A DNA stretch of 64,000 nucleotides, from NCBI GenBank assembly GCA_947626105.1, contig CANQQY010000001.1, positions 124,001 through 188,000 on the forward strand, in the 5' to 3' direction. Positions within the stretch are counted from its first letter, which is position 1; every line of letters begins with the position of its first letter. Shown piece after piece: positions 24,734-34,689 of the stretch. A program made the translations under genes and the position numbers. The stretch comes from an uncultured Clostridia bacterium (GTDB lineage Bacteria; Bacillota; Clostridia; Christensenellales; Borkfalkiaceae). A model generated the notes under the pieces. It did not search any database, was not told the DNA's origin, and saw only the letters and a program-made list of their open reading frames with translations.

Positions 24734-25768
24734 TTATCGGAGCGGAATGCTTGCGCATGCGTTGAGGGAGAGCGGGGAGAAGTTGCCCGCCTCGTACTCT
24801 ATGAGCCCTTCGGCGGCGATCATCGCGGCGTTATCCGTACAGCGCCGCTTTTCGGGAAGGACGAGTTTCAGCCCCGCCCGACTGCATGCGGACTGCAATC
24901 TTTCCCGCAGGTACCCGTTGGCGACGACCCCGCCGCCCGCCGTGACCGTCCTGACATGCCGCTCGAGCGCCCCTTCCACCGTCTTTTCGACGAGGATATC
25001 GAGCGCGGCGGACTGGAAAGAAGCGGCAACGTCCGCCTTCGACCACGCCTCCCCCTTTTGCTCCTTGGTATGCACATAGTTGATGATGTGCGTTTTGAGT
25101 CCGCTGTAAGAGAAGTCGTATCCCCCCAACCCTTTGAGCATCTTGGGCATGGGTACCACGTTTTTGCCCTCTCTTGCGAGCTGTTCGACATGGGGGCCAC
25201 CGGGATAGGGAAGTCCCAATACGCGGGCGACCTTATCGAACGCCTCCCCCGCGGCGTCGTCGAGGGTGCCGCCGAGGACTTCGAACTTCGTCGGCGTTTC
25301 GGTATAGAGGATCGCCGTGTGCCCCCCGCTCGCGAGAAGCGTCATGAAGGGCGGAGCGAGCGTTTCGTCCTCGAGATAGCATGCCGCAAGATGCCCGCGG
25401 ATATGGTTGACCCCGATAAGGGGGATATTCAGCCCGTAGGCAAATCCCTTCGCGAAAGAGAGCCCCACGAGAAGGGCTCCGAGCAGCCCCGCGCCATAGG
25501 TAACGGCGACCGCGTCGAGCTCCTCTTTTTTGACGTCCGCACTGCAAAGCGCGCGCCGCACGACTTCGTCCACCGCGTCGCTGTGGACGCGCGAGGCGAT
25601 CTCGGGCACGACGCCGCCGTATTTGGCCTGCAAGGAAGCGGACGAGATGATCTCGTCCGAAAGTAAAGTGCGACCGCGGATCACTGCCGCGGCCGTTTCG
25701 TCACAGGATGATTCGATTCCCAAAATCAACGGAGATTTTTTCATGGATAATAAAAACGAATCCCTCAT
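24734..25768 (-). CDS. tsaD: tRNA N6-adenosine threonylcarbamoyltransferase
   Basis: Transfers threonylcarbamoyl to A37 of ANN-decoding tRNAs with TsaB/TsaE. About 344 aa. The ASKHA fold is evident: LGIESSCDETAAAV, the metal ligands in NHIRGHLAACYL, LASGGHT and the C-terminal CTDNAAMIA. ATG 25768 overlaps the prfB stop (TGATG), suggesting coupling. ATG 25744 (MKKSPLILGIE) starts nearer the family's usual N-terminus but lacks a better ribosome site. Overlaps prfB by one base. Confidence 0.95.
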   Translation of the reverse strand: MRDSFLLSMKKSPLILGIESSCDETAAAVIRGRTLLSDEIISSASLQAKYGGVVPEIASRVHSDAVDEVVRRALCSADVKKEELDAVAVTYGAGLLGALLVGLSFAKGFAYGLNIPLIGVNHIRGHLAACYLEDETLAPPFMTLLASGGHTAILYTETPTKFEVLGGTLDDAAGEAFDKVARVLGLPYPGGPHVEQLAREGKNVVPMPKMLKGLGGYDFSYSGLKTHIINYVHTKEQKGEAWSKADVAASFQSAALDILVEKTVEGALERHVRTVTAGGGVVANGYLRERLQSACSRAGLKLVLPEKRRCTDNAAMIAAEGLIEYEAGNFSPLSLNACASIPLR

Positions 25769-26865
25769 CAAGTCTTTTTCAGATAGTCAATGATGAAACC
25801 TTGAATATTGCCGTCCATCACGGCCTGCACATCCCCCATCTCGTATCCCGTCCGATGGTCTTTGACGAGCGTATAGGGACAGAACACATAGGAGCGGATC
25901 TGCGACCCCCATTCGATCTTTTTCGTCTCCCCTTTGAGGGCGGCTTCATCCGCCATGCGCTGTTCGATCTGCTTTTCGAGGAGTTTCGAGCGGAGATATT
26001 TGAACGCCATCTCCTTATTTTGGAGCTGGCTGCGCTCGTTCTGGCAGGTGACGACGATCCCCGTCGGGAAGTGGGTGATGCGGATGGCGGTCTCCGTCTT
26101 GTTGACCTTCTGACCGCCCGCGCCCGAGCTTCTGTATACGTCGATACGGATGTCCTCGTCCTTGATCTCGATCTCATTGTCGTCGTCGACTTCGGGCATG
26201 ACTTCGACGGAAGCAAAGGAAGTTTGGCGGCGCTTGTTGGCGTCGAACGGCGAAATGCGCACGAGTCTGTGTACGCCGATCTCCGCTTTGAGATAGCCGT
26301 ATGCGTTTTCCCCTTCGATCTTGAAATCCACCGATTTGAGCCCCGCGCTGTCGCCCGCAAGGCGGTCGATCTCGGTCGTCTTGAAGCCGTTCATGTCGGC
26401 ATAGCGGCAATACATGCGGTAGAGCATGGAGCACCAATCGCACGCCTCCGTGCCGCCCGCACCCGCATGGATGGAGAGAAGGGCGTTGGAATTATCATAC
26501 TTGCCGCGGAGAAGCGCCCTCACGCGCATCTCCTCGATGTCGGCTTCGGCGTTCAACATCATCTTGTCGAGCTCGGAAACGAGCTCCTCTTCCTCTGTCT
26601 CTTCGATGAGGTCGATGATCTCGTTCGCGTCGTCGAGCGCCTTTCTGCCCTTTTCGTAGGAAGCGATCTTGTTCTCGATCGAGGAGATCTCCCGCCCGAT
26701 CTTGGCGGAGCGTTCCAAGTCCTGCCAGACGGCGGGGTCCTCCTGCTCCGCACGCAGCTTTTTGAGCTGTTCGTAGCGGTTGTCGATATCCAAGGCATAT
26801 TTCGCTTCGCCGAGCGTCTCTTCGAGATCTTTGATTTTAAGTCTGTAATCGTCTGCTTTGAACAT
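25768..26865 (-). CDS. prfB: Peptide chain release factor 2
   Basis: Recognises UGA/UAA stop codons. 365 aa in one open frame, with the codon-recognition SPF motif (VRISPFDANKRR) and the GGQ motif (SSGAGGQKVNKTETAIR). The usual in-frame UGA near codon 25 with programmed +1 frameshift is absent; the region reads straight through (KYALDIDNRY). Autoregulation by frameshifting is therefore lost. AAAGGGA precedes the ATG. It follows secA across a 214-nt repeat-bearing gap and is coupled to tsaD. Confidence 0.97.
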   Translation of the reverse strand: MFKADDYRLKIKDLEETLGEAKYALDIDNRYEQLKKLRAEQEDPAVWQDLERSAKIGREISSIENKIASYEKGRKALDDANEIIDLIEETEEEELVSELDKMMLNAEADIEEMRVRALLRGKYDNSNALLSIHAGAGGTEACDWCSMLYRMYCRYADMNGFKTTEIDRLAGDSAGLKSVDFKIEGENAYGYLKAEIGVHRLVRISPFDANKRRQTSFASVEVMPEVDDDNEIEIKDEDIRIDVYRSSGAGGQKVNKTETAIRITHFPTGIVVTCQNERSQLQNKEMAFKYLRSKLLEKQIEQRMADEAALKGETKKIEWGSQIRSYVFCPYTLVKDHRTGYEMGDVQAVMDGNIQGFIIDYLKKT

Positions 26866-27079
26866 AAATCCCTTTGATTTTTTTGATGTTCTATCCCTTG
26901 GCGCTCCTTTTGGGGGAAGTACTGCAACGCCTTCCTTGCTTCCCCTATTAGGGGAAGTACCCGCGCAGCGGGGGATAGGGTTTCAAAACCCCTCAGTCAC
27001 GCAAGAGTGCGTGACGCCTTCTGCACAAGGCACGCCCTTCGGGTGCCCTCAAGGGGAAGGCAAGTGTTCGGGCGCTCAA
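26866..27079. repeat. REP-like repeats between secA and prfB
   Basis: Contains CCCCTATTAGGGGAAGTAC, CCCCTCAGTCACGC... with the inverted repeat CACGCAAGAGTGCGTG, and a CCCTCAAGGGGAAGG unit, related to the cluster at 24430. No gene, and no obvious terminator after secA other than these palindromes. Confidence 0.7.
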
Positions 27080-30046
27080 TTAAAACGGTTTCCCGTGGCA
27101 CTTTTTATATTTGAGTCCGCTGCCGCAGGGGCAAGGATCGTTGGGACCCGGCTTTTTCGCCTTCTTCATCGTCGCAGGGTTGAACCGCTCCGAACCGCTC
27201 GTTCTAAGCGCGTCTACATTGATCGCAGCGGGCACGGCGGGCGCAGCGACGGTTGAAACGCCGCTTCTCTCCGCGGGCGCTTGGGGCGCGGGCTGCTGTT
27301 CCGCTTCGGGGGCAGCCGTCTGCTGCGTTTGGGGCGCGGAAGGCTGTTCCTGCGCCTCGGGCGCCTCGGCGGGCGCGGGACGAGGCGTCGGCGCCGTGGG
27401 CATAATGCGCGGCGTAGGCTGCTGGCGGACTTCAAGCTGTGCCTTCAAGAGGATCGCGATCGTACGTTCCTGGATCCTTTCGACCATCTCGTCGAACATC
27501 GCAAGCCCTTCCTGCTTATAGGCGATGATGGGATCGGACTGCCCGTACGCGCGGAGCCTGATGCCCTTGCGGAGCTGATCCATCGCGTCGATATGGTCGA
27601 TCCAGTTGCTGTCTACGACGCGGAGCAAGATCCTTCTCTCTGCGTCCGCAAAGTCGATATGCGCTTCCTCGCGGATGCGCGCGATCTTCTCTTCGTAGCA
27701 TTCCGCGGTCTTTTTGGAGATCTTCTCGATCGCCGTGTTATACTCCCACTTTTCAAGTTTTTCACGGGTGATATAGTGCGTCCCGGGGGGAAGGAGCTTG
27801 CGTTCAAGCGCTTCGTTGAGGTCGTCCTCGTTCCACTTCTCGGGCATATCATCCGCATTGACCGCGTCGTGCACGACCGTCTTTACATAATCGGGAATAT
27901 ATTTGAGAACCTGCTGGTGGACATCCTCGCCGCGGATGACCTTCATGCGCTCGGCATACATGATTTTGCGCTGCGTGTTCATGACGTCGTCGTATTGCAG
28001 GACGTTCTTACGGGTGGCGAAGTTCCTGCCCTCGATCTGCTTCTGCGCATACTCGATGAGACGGGTCAGGAGCCTGCTTTCGAGACTCTCGTCCTCCTCC
28101 ATCTTGGACATTGCGTAAATGCGCTTCATGCGCTCGCCGCCGAACCGCACCATGAGGTCGTCCTCGAGGGAAAGGAAGAAGATAGACGCGCCGACGTCTC
28201 CCTGACGTCCCGCACGGCCGCGGAGCTGGTTATCAATACGGCGGGATTCGTGCCGCTCGGTGCCGATAATGCAGAGGCCGCCCGCCTCGATGACTTTCGT
28301 CTTTTCCTCGTCCGTCTTTTCCTTATATTGTTTGTAGAGTTCCTGATATCTTTCGCGGACTTTCTGCGTCTCTTCGTCCACTTCCGCATAGCTCGTGGCA
28401 AGCTCGATCGTGTCGTGCTCGACGCCCTCTTCGCGTAAGCGTTTCTTGGCAAGATATTCGGGGTTGCCGCCGAGCAAAATATCCGTGCCGCGGCCCGCCA
28501 TGTTGGTGGAGATGGTCACCGCACCGTATCTGCCCGCCTGCGCGACGATCTCCGCCTCGCGTTCGTGGTTCTTCGCGTTGAGAATGTTGTGTTGGATCCC
28601 GTTCCTGCGCAGAAGCCTCGAAATCTCTTCCGATTTCTCGACGGAGACCGTACCGACGAGGATGGGCTGCCCCTTCTCGTGGCGCTCCGCGATCTCGCGG
28701 ACGATTGCCTTTTTCTTCCCCTCTACGGTGGAGAAGATCCTGTCGTGCAAATCCTCTCTGCGCACGGGCTTGTTGGTGGGGATCTCGATGACGTCGAGCG
28801 AATAGATCGTGCGGAATTCGCCTTCCTCCGTCTTGGCGGTACCCGTCATGCCCGAGAGTTTTTTATAGAGACGGAAATAGTTCTGGAAAGTGATCGTCGC
28901 ATACGTCTTGTTCTCTTCACGGATCTTGACGCCCTCTTTCGCCTCGATCGCCTGATGCAGACCGTCCGAATAGCGGCGTCCGATCATGAGACGTCCCGTA
29001 AACTCGTCTACGATGATGATCTCCTCATCCTTGATGATATATTCTTCATTGAGATGGAAAAGTTTATGCGCTTTGAGCGCCTGTTGGATGTGATGGTTGA
29101 GGGAGGCATGCTCGATATCGGCAACGTTGTCGATCCCGAAGAACTTCTCCGCTTTCTCCGCGCCGTACTCCGTGAGATGGACTTGCTTGTCCTTCCGTTC
29201 GATGACGTAATCCCATTCCAGCGCTTCCGCCTCGGCAAGTTTGCGCTCCGAGCCGCGCTTTTCGTGCTTCTTGCGGTTCTGCTCCTCCTCGAGCTCGTCG
29301 TCGAATCCGCCCGTAAGCGTCCTGACGAAACGGTCGACCTGTACATACAGATCGGAGGACTTGTCTCCCCTGCCCGAAATGATGAGCGGCGTCCTCGCTT
29401 CATCGATCAGAATGGAGTCCACCTCGTCGACAATGGCGAAGTTCAGATCGCGCTGCACCATGAGTTTTAGGTCGGATTTGAGATTGTCGCGCAAGTAATC
29501 GAAGCCGAACTCGTTGTTCGTCCCGTAGGTGATGTCGCTCTGGTATGCGGCGCGCTTATCGTCGTCGCTCATGCCGGGGACGACGACCCCGACCGTAAGC
29601 CCCATAAAGCGATGAACCTTTCCCATCCACTCCGCGTCGCGGCGGGCAAGATAATCGTTGACCGTGACGATGTGGACGCCCTTGCCGCTAAGCGCTTCAA
29701 GATACGCGGGGAGGGTCGCGACGAGGGTCTTTCCTTCGCCCGTTTTCATCTCGGCGATACGGCCTTGGAAAAGACAGATGCCGCCGATGATCTGGACGCG
29801 GAAATGACGCATTCCGAGAACGCGCCCGCTCGCCTCACGGAGCGCGGCAAACGCGTCGGGAAGGAGGGCTTCGAGCGTTTCGCCCTTGGCAAGACGGTCG
29901 CGGAAGAGCTGTGTCTGCGATTGCAGCTCGCTATCCGACATTGCCGCATATTTGGGAGCGAGCTTTTCCACCAAGTCGGCGGTGGCATTGAGCTTTTTGA
30001 GGCTCCTGCGCCCGTCCCTGTTTTTAATATAACGAATCAGTCCCAT
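27080..30046 (-). CDS. secA: Preprotein translocase ATPase SecA
   Basis: ATPase motor of the Sec pathway. The start at ATG 30046 (MGLIRYIKNRDGRR) has GAGGA upstream; 988 aa, longer than the usual 800-900. It has Walker A (MKTGEGKTL), DEVDSILIDEARTP and the helicase motif RGRAGRQGD. The extra length comes from a charged insertion in the variable subdomain (around EEEQNRKKHEKRGSERK) and a long Pro/Ala/Gln-rich C-terminal linker. The C-terminal zinc motif is CPCGSGLKYKKCHG. It presumably exports the giant protein encoded upstream of it in the window, but that is inference. Confidence 0.97.
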   Translation of the reverse strand: MGLIRYIKNRDGRRSLKKLNATADLVEKLAPKYAAMSDSELQSQTQLFRDRLAKGETLEALLPDAFAALREASGRVLGMRHFRVQIIGGICLFQGRIAEMKTGEGKTLVATLPAYLEALSGKGVHIVTVNDYLARRDAEWMGKVHRFMGLTVGVVVPGMSDDDKRAAYQSDITYGTNNEFGFDYLRDNLKSDLKLMVQRDLNFAIVDEVDSILIDEARTPLIISGRGDKSSDLYVQVDRFVRTLTGGFDDELEEEQNRKKHEKRGSERKLAEAEALEWDYVIERKDKQVHLTEYGAEKAEKFFGIDNVADIEHASLNHHIQQALKAHKLFHLNEEYIIKDEEIIIVDEFTGRLMIGRRYSDGLHQAIEAKEGVKIREENKTYATITFQNYFRLYKKLSGMTGTAKTEEGEFRTIYSLDVIEIPTNKPVRREDLHDRIFSTVEGKKKAIVREIAERHEKGQPILVGTVSVEKSEEISRLLRRNGIQHNILNAKNHEREAEIVAQAGRYGAVTISTNMAGRGTDILLGGNPEYLAKKRLREEGVEHDTIELATSYAEVDEETQKVRERYQELYKQYKEKTDEEKTKVIEAGGLCIIGTERHESRRIDNQLRGRAGRQGDVGASIFFLSLEDDLMVRFGGERMKRIYAMSKMEEDESLESRLLTRLIEYAQKQIEGRNFATRKNVLQYDDVMNTQRKIMYAERMKVIRGEDVHQQVLKYIPDYVKTVVHDAVNADDMPEKWNEDDLNEALERKLLPPGTHYITREKLEKWEYNTAIEKISKKTAECYEEKIARIREEAHIDFADAERRILLRVVDSNWIDHIDAMDQLRKGIRLRAYGQSDPIIAYKQEGLAMFDEMVERIQERTIAILLKAQLEVRQQPTPRIMPTAPTPRPAPAEAPEAQEQPSAPQTQQTAAPEAEQQPAPQAPAERSGVSTVAAPAVPAAINVDALRTSGSERFNPATMKKAKKPGPNDPCPCGSGLKYKKCHGKPF

Positions 30047-30062
30047 TTTCTGTTCCTCGATA

Positions 30063-30081
30063 GCGCTTTTTATGGAAGCGC
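30063..30081 (-). promoter_or_regulatory. Hairpin in the secA leader
   Basis: GCGCTT-N7-AAGCGC inverted repeat immediately upstream of the GAGGA ribosome site of secA. It might modulate initiation; a weak -10-like TACAAT lies at 30103-30098 without a good -35 box. Confidence 0.35.
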
Positions 30082-30195
30082 AGATTTTCACTAGTCTATT
30101 GTACAATATTTTCCCGAAAAATGAAAGCGATTTACAGGGGTTTTCGAGAATTTCATGCAATCGACAAAGAACGACACAGGAATACGCCTTAGGAG

Positions 30196-30322
30196 ACAAC
30201 CCCCACCTGACGCGCCAAGGACGGCGCGCCACCCGCCCCCTTGAAAAGGGGGCAGGTCCCCTTGGCTCCCCTCTTAGGGAGCTGGCGCGCGCCCTTGCGC
30301 GACTAAGGGGGTGTCGTTCTCA
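30196..30322. repeat. REP-like block sharing modules with 63326-63545
   Basis: The left part (CCCCCACCTGACGCG ... CCCCCTTGAAAAGGGGGCAGGT) is the reverse complement of a module at 63492-63543. The right part (GCGCGCGCCCTTGCGCGACTAAGGGGGTGTCGTTCT) matches 63326-63365 in the same orientation. Confidence 0.75.
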
Positions 30323-30324
30323 AT

Positions 30325-30398
30325 TACGTCATGGTGAGCTTGTCGAACCATCACCTTATTATAAAGCGGTGACCCTTCGACAGGCTCAGGGTGACGTA
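30325..30398. repeat. 74-bp inverted-repeat element, copy 1
   Basis: Two ~31-nt arms (TACGTCATGGTGAGCTTGTC... and its imperfect complement ending GGGTGACGTA, 24 of 31 positions paired) flank TTATTATAAAG. A second copy is at 63369-63443 with the same preceding module. The arms carry the TGAGCNTGTCGAA motif. No protein coding capacity; a MITE/REP-type repeat is the likely nature. Confidence 0.8.
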
Positions 30399-30571
30399 TT
30401 TGGAATGCCGCCCCCTCCCCGTCCCCCTCATTCCGAGCCCCGTAAGGGGTGAGTGAATCCCCTCGTAAGTACGGACGCACGTGGGTCTATAAGATCCGCT
30501 CGCTTCGCTCGGGATGAGGACGGGATTGCGGTGCGCTGGATAAGAAAGGGCGACTACGGTAAATGTAACGA

Positions 30572-30603
30572 AAAAGACCGACTTGTTTCCAAGTCGGTCT
30601 TTT
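30572..30603 (-). terminator. Terminator of the giant surface-protein gene
   Basis: Stem AAGACCGACTTG/CAAGTCGGTCTT with loop TTTC, flanked by A and T runs, so it can act on both strands. It lies 15 nt beyond the stop codon at 30619. Confidence 0.9.
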
Positions 30604-30618
30604 GTCGCAAGTTTGAGA

Positions 30619-33600
30619 TCAATCCTCAAACATTCTGTTCACTTCGCCGTCGACAACAAGCGTAAACTTTGTGTGGTTGCCGATCAAGTTTTTCATGTCC
30701 TTCCCTTCCTCGGTGAAGGTGGGATTCTTGACGGTGATCGTGATCCCTGCTTTCCCTGCATCGTATTGGAACCCTCCGTCGAAAGTGCAATTATCAAGCA
30801 AGGTATCCACATACGGTCTGAAAAAGTTATAACTTCCGCCGTCCTTAAAGTGCGTATTGTAAACCTCAACTTTTCCGCCGCCGGTGGAGCCGAAGGAAGT
30901 CCAAGCTCCGATCTCACAGTCCTTGATGACGATCTTCGCGCCATTGGTCTGGTCGAAGTGAACGCCATACGTCCCGTTTTCGATCGTGCAATGGTCGATC
31001 GTGATCGTCGTACCTTTTGTGCCGTAAGAGGAGCCGATCGCCTTGAAACCGCCATTGAAGTGGCAACCTTTGATCGTTACATTCTCCGCCCCACTAAGGA
31101 TCTGAACAGATACATAGTTGGTTCCGGAAACGTCGAACGTGCAATCTTCAAGCGTGAAATTATCTCCGTGCACTTGAACTGCGCTACCGCTGTTATTGGT
31201 GCCGATTTCCGCTTTGAACGTCATGCCCTTCAATGTTACGTTATTGCCCGTAATATCGGTTTTCTTCCCTTCGGAGGGATTCACGTCGATAACGGTTCCT
31301 TCAACGCCTTCGATAACAACATTTTCAACGGATACTTTCGCCGACAAGGTGTAATGATCTGCACCGAGGACATAGGTCTCGCCTTCTTTCGCGCTCTCGA
31401 GAGCCCTCGCAAGATCTGCGCCTTCGCCGAGCGTCCACACATTGTCGTCATAGGAATATTGATTATTCCAGTTGATCTTCAAATCGTTGTTCTCGAGTGT
31501 AAGCCCGGTAAGAGGAATATTTTGCTTCGCATTTCCGATAAGCCCATAGTAATTAAGGCGCACCGATTTGTCTGCTATAACAGTCACCTCGCCACTGTTG
31601 CCGCGGAGTGTAACGTTGTTAGCTCCTCTGCCCGCAATCGCACCGACGCCGTTGGAATCTTCATCGTCTCCCGAGAATACCCGTTCAACGGTAAGGGTCA
31701 CACCGTCGATAATGCAATTCTCAATCACATTATTTGCCTGCGCGATCCCGCTGACAGCGCCGATCGCGGAATAGCCTGCCTTGGTTACTCTGATGTCAAT
31801 GTTGGTATAGCAACCGGAGATTGAGCTACTGCCTTCGCCAAGCCATCCTGCAATACCGCCGGCATACTGCCAATAGTTTTCAACATAGCTCCCGTCGTTT
31901 GCCTCAACGCGGCAATTTTCTACGTTGACATAGCCTTTCCCGATAATCACACCGGTATATTGACCGCCCTTAACGACCACTGTGCCCTTAACGACAACAT
32001 CGCTGATATGGGCGCCAGGGAAAGACTCTCCGACGACAACCGCAACGCAATTAGAACCGTCGTTGTGGAAAACATAGGCATTCTCTATCGTCAGATTGCA
32101 AATCGTAGCACTTTCGACTCTGCCAAACAGACCAAGATGCTGATTGTTGTGATTTTCGGGTGCAAGATTTGTTATATAGAGATTCGTAAGCGTGTAACCC
32201 TGCCCGTCGAAAGTTCCGGCGAAAGTCGCGCTTGCCTCGGAATTAGAAAATCCGATGGGAGCCCAAGGATCTTCCTCGCCGCCAAGGTCAAACCCTGCTT
32301 CAAGCAAGATAGTCGCACTCTTATAGTTATTGCCGGCGTTGACGCTGTCACGGAAAGCCTTCAAGCCCGCAAGATTGTAGATGTGGTAATCTCCAACCGT
32401 AACGGCGCCTTCAGCGTCCCAAGCGAAGTCCTGCGTGAAGCCCGCTTCTCCCTCTTCGTCACTTGCATACACAAGCGAGAGTGTGGTGTTGGTGAGGGAA
32501 ACCGCATAATCTTTGCTATCAGTTCCACCCAAAATGGTATAAGTGGATTCATTGACGGGATTAATCGTCACAGAAATTTTAACATCAGAGATTGATACAG
32601 GCGCGGACTTCGTCACAAATGCAACAACGGAACCCGCAAGTGCAACACCGACAGCCTCACCTTTATTGATAGCTGTAATTGTACAATCAATTTCTGCATT
32701 CGTAACGGTAAGCGAACCGCCGTCTTCCCAACCCATTATACCGCCTGCAACTGCACGCTGTGTATCATTTGTTGTACATGTAATGTTACCTTTACTGATA
32801 ACACCATTCATCTTATCGCTTTGACTTGATGAGCCAACAATACCGCCAACTTTGGGTTGAATCTTTGCACCAGGCTCTGCCGTTGCAATAATTTCTCCAT
32901 AGTTCGCAACTTCGGTAAACTCAAAGTCGCCTTGATGTGTTGTACCAATAATACCGCCAACGTTCAACTTGCTACTTGTCATTGCACCGCATGCGGTTGC
33001 AGAAATTGTACCATAGTTCGAGCAGTACTCAACAACCGTTTTTGCAGATCTCATAACATATGCTACCATGCCACCTGCATTTGTCTCGACCTTCTTGTCG
33101 GAATTACCAGTAGCCGTCAAGTTGCCGTGATTGACACAATGACTAAAAGTAACATTGGAATGCTGAATATGTCCTACGATACCGCCAACCTTTTCCTTTG
33201 CGGTGACAGATGCATAATTCGTGCAATTTGTAATCAAAACCTTGGGTGCATCGGCAGCGCTAAGGTCGCCTTCCCCCCATTTTTCGTCATCTTTCACATA
33301 GCCAACCAATCCACCACCGACTTTTTCAGAGCTAACTACGCAAGAATCTTTGACAACAAGGCCATTCAAAGTAGTTGCGCCCATTACACGACCTGCGACA
33401 ACAGCAACTTTTCCATCATTATACTTGTTGTCGATCATCGAATTGGCGAAAGATGTATTTTCAATAACATTGCCATCAACGACGCCAAAGAATCCCGCAA
33501 ATTCTCGATCCAAATTCACGACATGGATTCCATCGATCGTGTGGCCTTCGCCGTCAAAATTCCCGGTGAAAGGAGTGTCCTCGGTGCCGACGGGGGTCCA

Positions 33601-34689
33601 GTTGCCCGCGTCGTTTGCCGCAAGCGTGATGTCCGACTTGATGTGGACGTCAACGCCGAGCCACTTTGCAGCGTCCGCGCCGTTTACAAGTTCATTCCAA
33701 GCCTTGAGACCGTTTTCATCGTAGATCTCAATGTACAGAGCCGTAGATTGCTCTTTGTCGCCCTTGGGTCCTTTGTAGGCGACAGTCATGCCGTTTTGCT
33801 CATCAAGCCAAATCACGCTGTCTGCGGGAACCGTGAAGCTGCCGCCGACGACGGGAGCTTCATTGCCCACTTCGGGAACGTCCTCTCCGCCCTCCGTCTT
33901 GTTCACGATCTCTTGATTTTCATCGACGATTTCGGAATCGGTGGAGACATAGTAGCTTTCGAGCGTCAAACCTCCTGCGACAACGGAACCGACAAGCGCG
34001 CCCGCTTTGTTTGCAGCGGCCTGCTGTTGAGCTTCCGTCTCATTGGTTGCGCCTGCGCCGACCTTGACGTCGCGGACTTCGAGACCGGAAGCCTCGACCG
34101 CCTGCTCAACGACGACGCCCGCGATACCGCCCGCATAACCTACGTCGGTGGACTCGGGATTTTCTGCGTTCACGCCGTCAACGAACACGGAGATGTGTTC
34201 TGCGCTAAGGTCGGAAAGGGTGGCGCCGGCATATCCGCCGACAATACCGCCCGCGATCTTCACTGTCGCGTGAATGTTCCAGCTCGGTTCGCCGTCTACC
34301 GCCGCGACGCCGTTTGCGCCGTCGACATGGACGTCCTTCAATTCGCCGTAGCAAAGACCGACAACGCCCGCCGCATGGGTTTTCGCTTCCACATGAATGT
34401 TGCCGATAACGGAGACATTCTCGATGGAGCCGTAGACAAGGGTGCCGACAACGCCGCCGACGTGAGCGTCGCCCTTGAGCGTGACGTTTTCAATCGTCAA
34501 ATTCTTGATCGTCGCAGTTACGACCTGACCGCCGTTGGAGCCTTCCCATTGGGAAGCGTATCCGAAGAGTCCGAGCTCGCTTGCTTCGCTCGTATTCACA
34601 AGATTGAGGATCTTATGTTCCCTGCCGTCGAAGGTCCCGAAGAAGGGATGGGTTGCAGAGCCGATGGGCTCCCAATTAGTACCCCCCCC
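30619..34689 (-). CDS. Giant surface protein, C-terminal portion (out of frame with the rest)
   Basis: About 1,356 codons continuing the giant gene in another frame after the G9 tract at 34682-34690. The frame resumes within one module: the upstream part ends ...DLQDVENGG and this part continues TNWEPIGSATHPFFGTFDG. It carries about two and a half GLUG-type modules (GLFGYASQ..., LGLFGRVES...), then a right-handed beta-helix-like tail with short strands (AVQVHGDNFTLEDCTF, TITIDHCTIENGTYG, KIVIKDCEIG). The protein ends VVDGEVNRMFED, with no LPXTG, SLH or other wall anchor. No ribosome site was seen for separate translation, so it is expected to be silent unless the tract changes length. Confidence 0.8.
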   Translation of the reverse strand, partial: GGGTNWEPIGSATHPFFGTFDGREHKILNLVNTSEASELGLFGYASQWEGSNGGQVVTATIKNLTIENVTLKGDAHVGGVVGTLVYGSIENVSVIGNIHVEAKTHAAGVVGLCYGELKDVHVDGANGVAAVDGEPSWNIHATVKIAGGIVGGYAGATLSDLSAEHISVFVDGVNAENPESTDVGYAGGIAGVVVEQAVEASGLEVRDVKVGAGATNETEAQQQAAANKAGALVGSVVAGGLTLESYYVSTDSEIVDENQEIVNKTEGGEDVPEVGNEAPVVGGSFTVPADSVIWLDEQNGMTVAYKGPKGDKEQSTALYIEIYDENGLKAWNELVNGADAAKWLGVDVHIKSDITLAANDAGNWTPVGTEDTPFTGNFDGEGHTIDGIHVVNLDREFAGFFGVVDGNVIENTSFANSMIDNKYNDGKVAVVAGRVMGATTLNGLVVKDSCVVSSEKVGGGLVGYVKDDEKWGEGDLSAADAPKVLITNCTNYASVTAKEKVGGIVGHIQHSNVTFSHCVNHGNLTATGNSDKKVETNAGGMVAYVMRSAKTVVEYCSNYGTISATACGAMTSSKLNVGGIIGTTHQGDFEFTEVANYGEIIATAEPGAKIQPKVGGIVGSSSQSDKMNGVISKGNITCTTNDTQRAVAGGIMGWEDGGSLTVTNAEIDCTITAINKGEAVGVALAGSVVAFVTKSAPVSISDVKISVTINPVNESTYTILGGTDSKDYAVSLTNTTLSLVYASDEEGEAGFTQDFAWDAEGAVTVGDYHIYNLAGLKAFRDSVNAGNNYKSATILLEAGFDLGGEEDPWAPIGFSNSEASATFAGTFDGQGYTLTNLYITNLAPENHNNQHLGLFGRVESATICNLTIENAYVFHNDGSNCVAVVVGESFPGAHISDVVVKGTVVVKGGQYTGVIIGKGYVNVENCRVEANDGSYVENYWQYAGGIAGWLGEGSSSISGCYTNIDIRVTKAGYSAIGAVSGIAQANNVIENCIIDGVTLTVERVFSGDDEDSNGVGAIAGRGANNVTLRGNSGEVTVIADKSVRLNYYGLIGNAKQNIPLTGLTLENNDLKINWNNQYSYDDNVWTLGEGADLARALESAKEGETYVLGADHYTLSAKVSVENVVIEGVEGTVIDVNPSEGKKTDITGNNVTLKGMTFKAEIGTNNSGSAVQVHGDNFTLEDCTFDVSGTNYVSVQILSGAENVTIKGCHFNGGFKAIGSSYGTKGTTITIDHCTIENGTYGVHFDQTNGAKIVIKDCEIGAWTSFGSTGGGKVEVYNTHFKDGGSYNFFRPYVDTLLDNCTFDGGFQYDAGKAGITITVKNPTFTEEGKDMKNLIGNHTKFTLVVDGEVNRMFED

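Larger units (their letters stand above)
30047..30618. other. Intergenic region between secA and the giant gene, repeat-filled
   Basis: No credible gene in about 570 nt. It holds the secA leader, a GC-rich REP-like block (30196-30322), a 74-bp long inverted repeat (30325-30398), GC-rich degenerate repeats to about 30560, and the terminator of the giant gene (30572-30603). Confidence 0.75.

Noticed and set aside
30400-30570. Short plus-strand frames in the secA/giant-gene gap
   Set aside because: They consist of repeat DNA, lack ribosome sites and resemble no protein.
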